13,363 bases of DNA. Origin: JAGOBX01 sp017999075 [NCBI: Candidatus Babelota bacterium] (GTDB taxonomy: Bacteria > JAGOBX01). Below, in pieces: positions 7,524 to 13,363 of this stretch (position 1 is its first letter; the number at the start of each line of letters is the position of its first letter). Location of the stretch: the NCBI GenBank assembly GCA_017999075.1, contig JAGOBX010000045.1, forward strand, positions 1 to 13,363, written 5' to 3'. The notes beneath the pieces are model-generated. The model was given only the letters and a program-made list of their open reading frames with translations. It ran no database searches and had not been told where the DNA came from. The translations under genes and the position numbers were made by a program.

Positions 7524-9304
7524 AAATAAAATATTTCAGCATAAAATTTATAATAAATTTTTCTTTTATATTTGTATATACTTTATCTCTGATAATAACT
7601 TCAGGCTACATAATAGTTCAAATAAACAAGAACGCTGAGACATATAAAAATATGTTAATTACCAAGGATTTGAGTATTCTGGCTAATTACTCATCGGAGG
7701 TTCTCGATACATACGATAAAACTGGAATTTTAGATGATAATCTGATAGATGAATTATCAATGAATATAAAAACCATGTTTAAAAATGATAATTATATTCA
7801 TCATATAATATTATATAACGAAAGTTTTCATGAAATATTAAAAATCAATAATACTGGATCAAGCTCAGTAAAAGAACCTCCTATATTAAAACCTGATATT
7901 TTAAGAAATATGTCTGTTTACGGAAAAATAATTAACCATAAAGGACTTACAATAAAAGCAATAAATGTTAAATCAAAACAAGGTTCAAAAAACAGGATAA
8001 CCGGATATATTCAAACAGGCTTTTCAAACCGGTATTTTAGCCGGATAGTATTGTCAAGTGTATTATTTACAGTGCTGCTTGCATTGATACTAATAACAAT
8101 TTCATTATTTATAATTTCTGCATCTGTAAATTTTGTAATCAATCCTGTGCAGAAACTTATAGGAGTGGCGGAAAAAATAGCGAACGGGGATTCTTCGCCT
8201 GAAATAATAACAATGAAAGTTAATAATGAAGTTGGAGTTCTTGTTGACGCATTTAATTTAATGACTAAAAATCTGCAGGAAAGAATTAAAGATTTACAGA
8301 CAATACAGATACTTGGAATGGAAATAAGTTCGGAACTTAATAAAAAAGATTTGCTTAAAAATATAATAAAAATTTATACTACTAATACGAACTGTCAAAA
8401 ATGCGCGCTGCTTTTAGCAAGCGAAGACAAACATTCGCTGGAACTTACTTCAGGATATAATCTTACAACAACAAAATTTAATGTTAAATTTGGAGAAGGA
8501 GTAGCAGGAACAGTAGCAGTGTCGTGTAATTATAAAATAGTTGATAATATTACGGAATATCCTGAATATTTATTGTTTTATAATTCGAATGAATTGAATA
8601 AAATTGAGAACAAACAGATGCTTGCTTTGCCGCTTGTTGTAAAGGACAGGTTGACAGGAGTAATATGCCTTACAGGAAAAGAAGGAGATTCAAAATATTC
8701 ATCTTCGGAAATAGTTCTTTATCAAACTCTTGCATCGTCAGCGGCTATAGCCATAGAAAATTCTAATCTGTATGAGCTTGCAATAACCGATGGATTGACG
8801 AAACTTTATATACACAGATATTTCCAGCAAAAATTATTTGAAGAAATGGAATATCATAAAAACAACAACAAAAATATGGCGTTGATAATGCTTGACATAG
8901 ATCATTTTAAAAGTTTTAACGACACATACGGACATCAGCAGGGGGATATAGTATTACAGCATTTAGCCAAGATAATGCTTCATTCTACCAGAATAATAGA
9001 TTTTCGTCTTAGCGATAGAAGATCGGATATAGTTGCAAGATACGGAGGAGAAGAGTTTTCCGTTATATTGCCGATAACAGATATTAATGGAGCTATTGCA
9101 GTAGCGGAAAGAATAAGATTTAATGTTCAGGAATACGAATTTCCCGGGCAGGATAAACCTTTAAGAGTAACAGTAAGTTTAGGAATAGCTGAATACAAAA
9201 AAGGATTGAATCCGGCGCAATTGATAAAAAATGCGGATATAGCATTATACCAGTCAAAAGAAAAAGGAAGAAACAGGGTTAGCGTATTTGAAGAAAAAAA
9301 GTAA
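7520..9304 (+). CDS. Membrane diguanylate cyclase (sensor-HAMP-GAF-GGDEF)
   Basis: This 594-residue enzyme makes c-di-GMP from two GTP. It has a first membrane helix (about 9-31), an extracytoplasmic sensor region of about 140 residues of unrecognised type, a second helix (about 176-205), a HAMP domain (about 205-260, starting NPVQKL), a GAF domain (about 275-425) and a C-terminal GGDEF domain. The catalytic motif GGEEF (509-513) is intact, the metal-binding LDIDHFK is present (Asp459, Asp461), and the allosteric product-binding I-site RRSD (500-503) sits the canonical five residues upstream. The enzyme should therefore be active and feedback-inhibited. Its ATG overlaps the stop of PNPase-like gene B (ATGA, 7520-7523), indicating coupled translation. 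No PilZ effector or EAL phosphodiesterase is in the window. Confidence 0.93.
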   Translation: MKIKYFSIKFIINFSFIFVYTLSLIITSGYIIVQINKNAETYKNMLITKDLSILANYSSEVLDTYDKTGILDDNLIDELSMNIKTMFKNDNYIHHIILYNESFHEILKINNTGSSSVKEPPILKPDILRNMSVYGKIINHKGLTIKAINVKSKQGSKNRITGYIQTGFSNRYFSRIVLSSVLFTVLLALILITISLFIISASVNFVINPVQKLIGVAEKIANGDSSPEIITMKVNNEVGVLVDAFNLMTKNLQERIKDLQTIQILGMEISSELNKKDLLKNIIKIYTTNTNCQKCALLLASEDKHSLELTSGYNLTTTKFNVKFGEGVAGTVAVSCNYKIVDNITEYPEYLLFYNSNELNKIENKQMLALPLVVKDRLTGVICLTGKEGDSKYSSSEIVLYQTLASSAAIAIENSNLYELAITDGLTKLYIHRYFQQKLFEEMEYHKNNNKNMALIMLDIDHFKSFNDTYGHQQGDIVLQHLAKIMLHSTRIIDFRLSDRRSDIVARYGGEEFSVILPITDINGAIAVAERIRFNVQEYEFPGQDKPLRVTVSLGIAEYKKGLNPAQLIKNADIALYQSKEKGRNRVSVFEEKK

Positions 9305-9305
9305 T

Positions 9306-9983
9306 ATGGATTTAAAAAAAAAATTGTCTGAATGCAGATTATACGGGTTTACGCCGGACAAATATTTGAACGGCAGAAATCTTCTTGAAATAGTTGAAAT
9401 GCAATTAAGTTCCGGAGTTGACATTATTCAGCTTCGTGAAAAAAAAATGAGCGACAGGGAAAAATTCAAACTGGCTATTGAAATAAAAAAAATATCAGAA
9501 AAATATAATAAAATATTTATTGTTAACGATGATATAACAATAGCCCAATTATCAGACGCCGATGGAGTTCATCTTGGCCAGGACGACATAGAAGTAAAAT
9601 ACTGTAGGAAAATATTAGGAGAAAAAAAAATTATAGGATTATCAACTCATAATGAAAATCAATATTCTGAAGGTCAGTTGAGTTGTGCTGATTATACGGC
9701 AATAGGTCCGGTTTTTCAAACATTTACAAAAGACAATCCGGCGCCTGTTGTAACTTTGAATAAACTTCCGGAAATATTAAAAACCAAAAAAAAGTTTACT
9801 GTGGCGATAGGCGGTATAAATCAAGGAAATATAGACTGTTTATCAAAATTTTCAATTGATTGTTTCGCTGTAGTTTCGGATATTGTTTGTTGTGACGATA
9901 TAAAAAGTTCTGTTAAAAGATTAAAAAAAATTATAGACAGAATTAAGGAAAAAAATAAAAGTTTAAATATAAAATTAAGGTGA
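9306..9983 (+). CDS. thiE: Thiamine-phosphate synthase
   Basis: A 225-residue TIM-barrel enzyme that joins HMP-diphosphate and thiazole phosphate to give thiamine monophosphate (EC 2.5.1.3) in the cytosol. The family motifs are all present in order: QLREK (42-46), VNDD (73-76) with the Mg-binding Asp, DGVHLGQDD (86-94), GLSTH (111-115), IGPVFQTFTK (133-142), the phosphate-binding AIGGI (167-171) and VVSDI, slightly changed from VVSAI. It should be active. The ATG at 9306 lies 1 nt after the cyclase stop; an upstream in-frame TTG at 9288 would add six residues within the overlap and is less likely. Neither has a strong ribosome site, suggesting translation coupled to the cyclase. No other thi gene and no TPP riboswitch is seen here. 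An A10 tract occupies codons 3-6. Confidence 0.92.
   Translation: MDLKKKLSECRLYGFTPDKYLNGRNLLEIVEMQLSSGVDIIQLREKKMSDREKFKLAIEIKKISEKYNKIFIVNDDITIAQLSDADGVHLGQDDIEVKYCRKILGEKKIIGLSTHNENQYSEGQLSCADYTAIGPVFQTFTKDNPAPVVTLNKLPEILKTKKKFTVAIGGINQGNIDCLSKFSIDCFAVVSDIVCCDDIKSSVKRLKKIIDRIKEKNKSLNIKLR
9314..9323 (+). repeat. A10 homopolymer tract at the start of thiE
   Basis: Ten consecutive A residues at codons 3-6 of thiE, encoding the lysines of MDLKKKL. An A7 tract (9294-9300) lies just upstream at the end of the cyclase gene. A length change would frameshift almost all of thiE. Confidence 0.6.
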
Positions 9984-9987
9984 AATA

Positions 9988-10455
9988 ATGAAAATAACTC
10001 CTATTGAAATTGAAAAAATTGAATTTAAAAATTCTATGTTTTTTGGATATGATAAAAATCAGGTAAGGAGTTTTTTAAATGAAATATCTTCAGACATTTC
10101 AGAAATTATAAAAGAAAATTCAATTTTAAAAGAAAAAGTAATTGAATTGCAGAAAGTTCAGCAGGATTATCAGAATATGGAAAAAAAACTTCAGGATACC
10201 TTGATGATTATTCAGGAATTTAAAAAAAATGTACAGGATTCTGCAAGGAAAGACGCGGAACAGTTTATAAATGAAACAAAACTTCAATGTAATATTATGA
10301 TAAATGAAGCTGAAAAAAAAGTAGGTGAACTGAAAAAAGAATACAATACTTTGATGCTTGAAAAAGGGAAAATTATTTCGAAATTAAAGTTTATGCTTCA
10401 GGAAGAATTAAATGTGATTGAATCATTTGAAAATTCTAATAAAGAATCTATATGA
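9988..10455 (+). CDS. DivIVA-like coiled-coil protein
   Basis: A 155-residue protein with the DivIVA-family N-terminal signature: ITPIEIEKIEFKNSMFFGY then DKNQVRSFLNEI, matching the family pattern LTPxDIxxKxFxxxxxGYdxxEVdxFLdxV. The rest (about 34-150) is a long coiled coil rich in Lys, Glu and Gln, with no membrane segment. DivIVA proteins oligomerise and often mark curved membrane or the division site in Gram-positives; homologues in other phyla are less understood, so a scaffold role is inferred. The start is clear: AGGTGA (9978-9983), overlapping the thiE stop, lies 4 nt upstream of the ATG. The following DUF167 gene is a frequent neighbour of cell-division-type genes. Confidence 0.75.
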   Translation: MKITPIEIEKIEFKNSMFFGYDKNQVRSFLNEISSDISEIIKENSILKEKVIELQKVQQDYQNMEKKLQDTLMIIQEFKKNVQDSARKDAEQFINETKLQCNIMINEAEKKVGELKKEYNTLMLEKGKIISKLKFMLQEELNVIESFENSNKESI

Positions 10456-10489
10456 AGAACAAAAGGTAATTTTATTAATTAAAAAAAAT

Positions 10490-10789
10490 ATGGAAAAAAA
10501 CAGCAGCAGCGTTAATATGAAAATAAAAGTCAAGGCTAATGCAGGGAAAAATGAAATTATAGGCTTTATGGATCAAGATACTTTAAAAATAAAAATTAAG
10601 GCTCCGGCAGTAGATAATAAGGCAAATAAAGAACTTATAAGTTTTTTATCGAAAACAATGAATTTATCAAAAAACAATATTGAGATAATAAGCGGTTTTG
10701 GAAATCCGTTGAAACTACTTCGTTTAACAGGCATAACAAGGTTGGGGGCAGATTCCATAATTCAGGAAAAAATAAGTTTGAAAAAATAA
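10490..10789 (+). CDS. DUF167 / YggU family protein
   Basis: A 99-residue basic protein of the conserved DUF167 (YggU) family. Seen in order are IKVKANAGKNEIIGF, LKIKIKAPAVDNKANKEL and NIEIISGFGNPLKLLRLTG, matching the family blocks (V.P.A..neI.G, LkvrvtAPPvdGkANkal, veI.sG...r.K.v.i.G). Family members are small alpha/beta proteins of unknown function. The reading frame is open upstream to a TTG at 10418 inside the DivIVA-like gene; the ATG at 10490 gives the usual family length of about 95-100 residues. A third candidate, the ATG at 10517, would begin exactly at the conserved domain. No start has a good ribosome site. The stop lies 1 nt before the phosphatase ATG. Confidence 0.8.
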   Translation: MEKNSSSVNMKIKVKANAGKNEIIGFMDQDTLKIKIKAPAVDNKANKELISFLSKTMNLSKNNIEIISGFGNPLKLLRLTGITRLGADSIIQEKISLKK

Positions 10790-10790
10790 T

Positions 10791-12344
10791 ATGAAAAATA
10801 AACATCTGCAGATAAATTTTAAATTTAAATATCAAATGATGCTGGTATTTTTCATAATTGGAGTAGGAACAATTATTTTATCTCAGGGAATACTTCAAAA
10901 AGTTGTGGAAATAAGACTTATTAACCTTGCAATATCCGATATAAAGCAATATGTAATTCCTAATTTTAAAGATTTAATAACTTTATCAGTAAAACTTGAT
11001 GATGATATAATTTTAGCTAACAGCGCAAGAAAAGTGAATTATTATAACAATATAAATTCATTCAGAATTACAGATGATAACGACAGGATACTTGTAAGCA
11101 ATTTTTCTGAAGAAATCAATCAGATTTATAAGTATAACCTGACATTCTTTAAACAAGATAAAATACTGTTTGCTGATGAATCGCAATCAGAAGTTAATAA
11201 GTTATTTTTGAAAAATAACACTGATTCAATAGAAATTTATTATCTGTTTTCTTTTATGCATAAACAAGAACAGATTAAAAGAAAAATATTTTTGACTATA
11301 TCTAAAAATTTTGTTAATAAAGTTAATGAAGATTTAAAACGTAGATTTTTATTGATAGGCTGCGGGATAAGTATACTGAGTGTATTGTTTGGTTTTTTAT
11401 TCAGTGAGAAAGTAAGCAGAAAAATAGAAATTATTAAATCGGCGGCCCAAGTTATAGGTTCGGGAAATTTTATGCATAGAATAACCATTAAGGCTGCTTT
11501 GAAAGACGAACTTGTAGATTTATCAGCAGACATAAATAAAATGGCGTCAAGTCTGAAAGAAGCAGAATCAATGAAACTTGAAAATGAGAGATTTGAGCAG
11601 GAACTTAGAATAGCAGAACAGATACAGCAGACTTTGCTTCCTGTTTCAACACCGAAAACGGATAACTTTGAGTTTGGAAGCATATATTATTCTGCAAAAG
11701 AAGTTGGCGGAGATTATTTTGATTGGATAACTGTTGATGATAATCATCTTGGAATAGTTTGTGCAGACGTGTCAGGCAAGGGAGTTCCCGGGGCTTTTGT
11801 AATGGCTATTACGAGAAGTGTTCTTCGTTCATACGCAGTGAATATTTTATCTCCTGGAGAACTGCTTAAAAAAGTGAATGCTCTTTTGAAAAAAGATATG
11901 AAAAAAGGAATGTTTGTAACTATGTGGTATGGTATTCTTGATATAAATACAGGACAAATAAAATTTGCTAATGCAGGGCATAATCCAGTGATAATTTATA
12001 GGAATAATAAAAAAGATATAGAGATTATGGAAACTCAGGGATCTCCGCTGGGTATTTTGAATGAAAATATTTTTAATAAAAAATTGGTTGAAACCGAAAT
12101 TGTTTTGTCTGAAGGAGATATTTTAATACAATATACAGATGGAGTTACTGAAGCATTTAATTCCAATAAAGAAATGTTTGAGTTTGAAAGGTTATATGAA
12201 GTTATAAGAAATTCTGGGAGTAACATTTCTGCTCAGCAAATGATAGATAACATTAATGAAAATGTTAAAAAGTTTGTGAATGAGTATGAGCAGTCAGATG
12301 ATATTTTAATGGTATCAATTAAAAAAAAAACAAAACAGGGATAA
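10791..12344 (+). CDS. Membrane PP2C-type Ser/Thr phosphatase (HAMP-SpoIIE/RsbU type)
   Basis: A 517-residue sensor phosphatase with a membrane helix (about 16-36), an extracytoplasmic sensor region of about 145 residues of unrecognised type, a second helix (about 186-208), a HAMP domain (to about 262), a coiled-coil linker (QELRIAEQIQQTLLP) and a PP2C/SpoIIE domain (about 295-510). Metal-binding and catalytic motifs are intact: VGGDYFD (305-311, Asp308), ADVSGKGVPGA (325-335, Asp326), FANAGHNP (392-399), YTDGVTEA (Asp450) and SDDILM (Asp503, Asp504). RsbU/SpoIIE relatives dephosphorylate STAS-domain anti-sigma-factor antagonists and so release sigma factors. No STAS protein or RsbW-like kinase is present in the window, so the substrate is unknown. 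The gene starts 1 nt after the YggU stop. It ends in an A10 tract coding a lysine-rich tail. Confidence 0.92.
   Translation: MKNKHLQINFKFKYQMMLVFFIIGVGTIILSQGILQKVVEIRLINLAISDIKQYVIPNFKDLITLSVKLDDDIILANSARKVNYYNNINSFRITDDNDRILVSNFSEEINQIYKYNLTFFKQDKILFADESQSEVNKLFLKNNTDSIEIYYLFSFMHKQEQIKRKIFLTISKNFVNKVNEDLKRRFLLIGCGISILSVLFGFLFSEKVSRKIEIIKSAAQVIGSGNFMHRITIKAALKDELVDLSADINKMASSLKEAESMKLENERFEQELRIAEQIQQTLLPVSTPKTDNFEFGSIYYSAKEVGGDYFDWITVDDNHLGIVCADVSGKGVPGAFVMAITRSVLRSYAVNILSPGELLKKVNALLKKDMKKGMFVTMWYGILDINTGQIKFANAGHNPVIIYRNNKKDIEIMETQGSPLGILNENIFNKKLVETEIVLSEGDILIQYTDGVTEAFNSNKEMFEFERLYEVIRNSGSNISAQQMIDNINENVKKFVNEYEQSDDILMVSIKKKTKQG
12321..12330 (+). repeat. A10 homopolymer tract at the end of the phosphatase gene
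   Basis: Ten consecutive A residues encode part of the KKKTKQG tail of the phosphatase. The downstream aroA frame is also open through this tract, so a slippage event there could read from the phosphatase into aroA without a stop. This may be incidental in such AT-rich DNA. Confidence 0.55.
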
Positions 12345-12348
12345 AATT

Positions 12349-13363
12349 TTGAAGTTTACAAGATTAAATAATACAATTTTAAACAAAGGTTTTTTTAGGT
12401 TTATTGCACCTGGTTCTAAAAGTGTGACCAACAGGGCATTGATAATGCTTGGATTAAATGAAAATAAGGCGGCATTAGAAAATATTCTTATTGCAGAAGA
12501 TACGCTTGTGATGATTAATGCGCTGTATGATTTAGGCGCTGAATTAATATTTGATTGTAAGGTCAATATTTTGACTAAAACTGGAATATGCCAACCACGT
12601 AACAGAAATGTATATTTGGGATATGCTGGCACCGCATACAGATTTTTATTGCCTTATTTATTGACTATGCGTGGTAAATTTAAAATGTATGGAGAAGAAG
12701 AACTGCATAAAAGACCTATAACTGAGCTTATAAGTTGTATGAAAAATTTAGTTGACGGAATGGTATATGAGGATACTGGAAATCGAAGTATTTATTGTGA
12801 GATAAATAAATTAAAAAATATTTCATCAGTTTCTGTTGATCCTGTAAAAAGCAGTCAGTTTTTAACTGCATTACTTTTGGTTATTCCTGTTATATATGAT
12901 AAATTCACAATAGAATGCACCAACAAACCTGTATCATCAACATACATAGATTTAACTATGGATATGCTTAAGAAAACCGGAATAAATATCGAACAGGAAA
13001 ATTATTCGGCATACAAAATTTTCGGAAAACAAAAATATAATTTTTTAAAATATAATATAGAAGGAGATTATTCTGCCGCATCTTATTTTTTTGCTTTATC
13101 TGCAATAAGCGGAATCAGGTCTGAAATTCTTAATCTTGACTGCTTAAGTAAACAGGGTGATAAAAAGTTTATTGAAATACTCGAACGTATGGGTTGCGTG
13201 GTAAACTATAAAAATTCTTGTAATTCTATAGAAATTTTACCTCCTGAAAAATTGCGTTCTGCCGGAGAAATAGATATGTCGAAAATGCAGGATGTAGTGC
13301 CTACAGCAGCTGTTGCCGCTGTGTTTGCAGAAGGAGAAACTAAAATAGTAAATATAGAAAATT
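12349..13363 (+). CDS. aroA: 3-phosphoshikimate 1-carboxyvinyltransferase (EPSP synthase), 5' part
   Basis: The first 338 residues of EPSP synthase, which joins shikimate-3-phosphate and phosphoenolpyruvate in the shikimate pathway (EC 2.5.1.19); about the last 90 residues lie beyond the window. Motifs present: APGSKSVTNRAL (20-31, Lys24, Arg29), LGYAGTAYRFL (90-100, Arg98), HKRPITEL, VKSSQFLTALL (166-176), IEGDYSAASYFFA, QGDKKFIEILERMG and DMSKMQDVVPT (309-319) with the likely catalytic Asp315. Compared with E. coli GNAGTAMRP, residues equivalent to Asn94, Met99 and Pro101 are Tyr, Tyr and Phe. The start is TTG, supported by AGGGA (12337-12341) 7 nt upstream and by colinearity with the family N-terminus; no ATG is better placed. 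The frame is open to the end of the window. Confidence 0.92.
   Translation, partial: MKFTRLNNTILNKGFFRFIAPGSKSVTNRALIMLGLNENKAALENILIAEDTLVMINALYDLGAELIFDCKVNILTKTGICQPRNRNVYLGYAGTAYRFLLPYLLTMRGKFKMYGEEELHKRPITELISCMKNLVDGMVYEDTGNRSIYCEINKLKNISSVSVDPVKSSQFLTALLLVIPVIYDKFTIECTNKPVSSTYIDLTMDMLKKTGINIEQENYSAYKIFGKQKYNFLKYNIEGDYSAASYFFALSAISGIRSEILNLDCLSKQGDKKFIEILERMGCVVNYKNSCNSIEILPPEKLRSAGEIDMSKMQDVVPTAAVAAVFAEGETKIVNIEN

Noticed and set aside
9240-9306. A TPP riboswitch upstream of thiE
   Set aside because: There is no intergenic space: thiE starts 1 nt after the cyclase stop, and no THI-box-like sequence was noticed.
389-13000. Minus-strand open frames of 60-150 codons opposite the plus-strand genes
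   Set aside because: They lie antisense to well-supported genes, show no recognisable domain, and are expected shadows in AT-rich coding DNA.
1-13363. CRISPR array, tRNA/rRNA genes, insertion sequence or phage genes
   Set aside because: No regularly spaced repeats, tRNA-like cloverleaf sequences, rRNA segments, transposase motifs or terminal repeats were recognised.

Overview
The window is strongly AT-rich, with many AAA, ATA, TTA and AAT codons and long A-tracts. It has one truncated gene at the left edge on the minus strand (rubredoxin) and then ten tightly packed plus-strand genes running off the right edge. Gene gaps are 35 bp or less, several are ATGA overlaps, and no terminator is visible between the genes, so they look like one long operon. 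Rubredoxin suggests an anaerobic or microaerophilic lifestyle. The organism looks like a low-GC bacterium with lipoproteins, c-di-GMP signalling, a SpoIIE-type phosphatase and a DivIVA-like protein. I cannot name the phylum from the sequence; an uncultured candidate lineage is possible but unproven.

Layout: 1-48 is the rubredoxin start (minus). 49-485 is a divergent, gene-free control region with a good promoter on each side. 486-3511 is a sensory pair: a PhnD-like lipoprotein, translationally coupled to a membrane histidine kinase with GAF and PAS domains. 3525-7523 holds two adjacent, very divergent homologues of polyribonucleotide nucleotidyltransferase (PNPase). The first has both RNase PH-like halves but no KH or S1 domain; the second has the full PNPase architecture. 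Both have lost most recognised catalytic and phosphate-binding residues. 7520-9304 is a membrane diguanylate cyclase that overlaps the second PNPase-like gene. Then come thiE (TMP synthase), a DivIVA-like coiled-coil protein, a small DUF167/YggU protein, a membrane HAMP-PP2C (SpoIIE/RsbU-type) phosphatase, and the 5' part of aroA (EPSP synthase).

How they might work together: the operon mixes housekeeping genes (thiE, aroA, yggU, divIVA-like) with three membrane sensors with different outputs (phosphotransfer, c-di-GMP, Ser/Thr dephosphorylation). The most unusual part is the tandem PNPase-like pair between the kinase and the cyclase. Motif-by-motif comparison with canonical PNPase predicts pseudoenzymes, possibly a ring-shaped RNA-binding or scaffold complex. 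Their role is unknown; the link to signalling rests on gene order alone.
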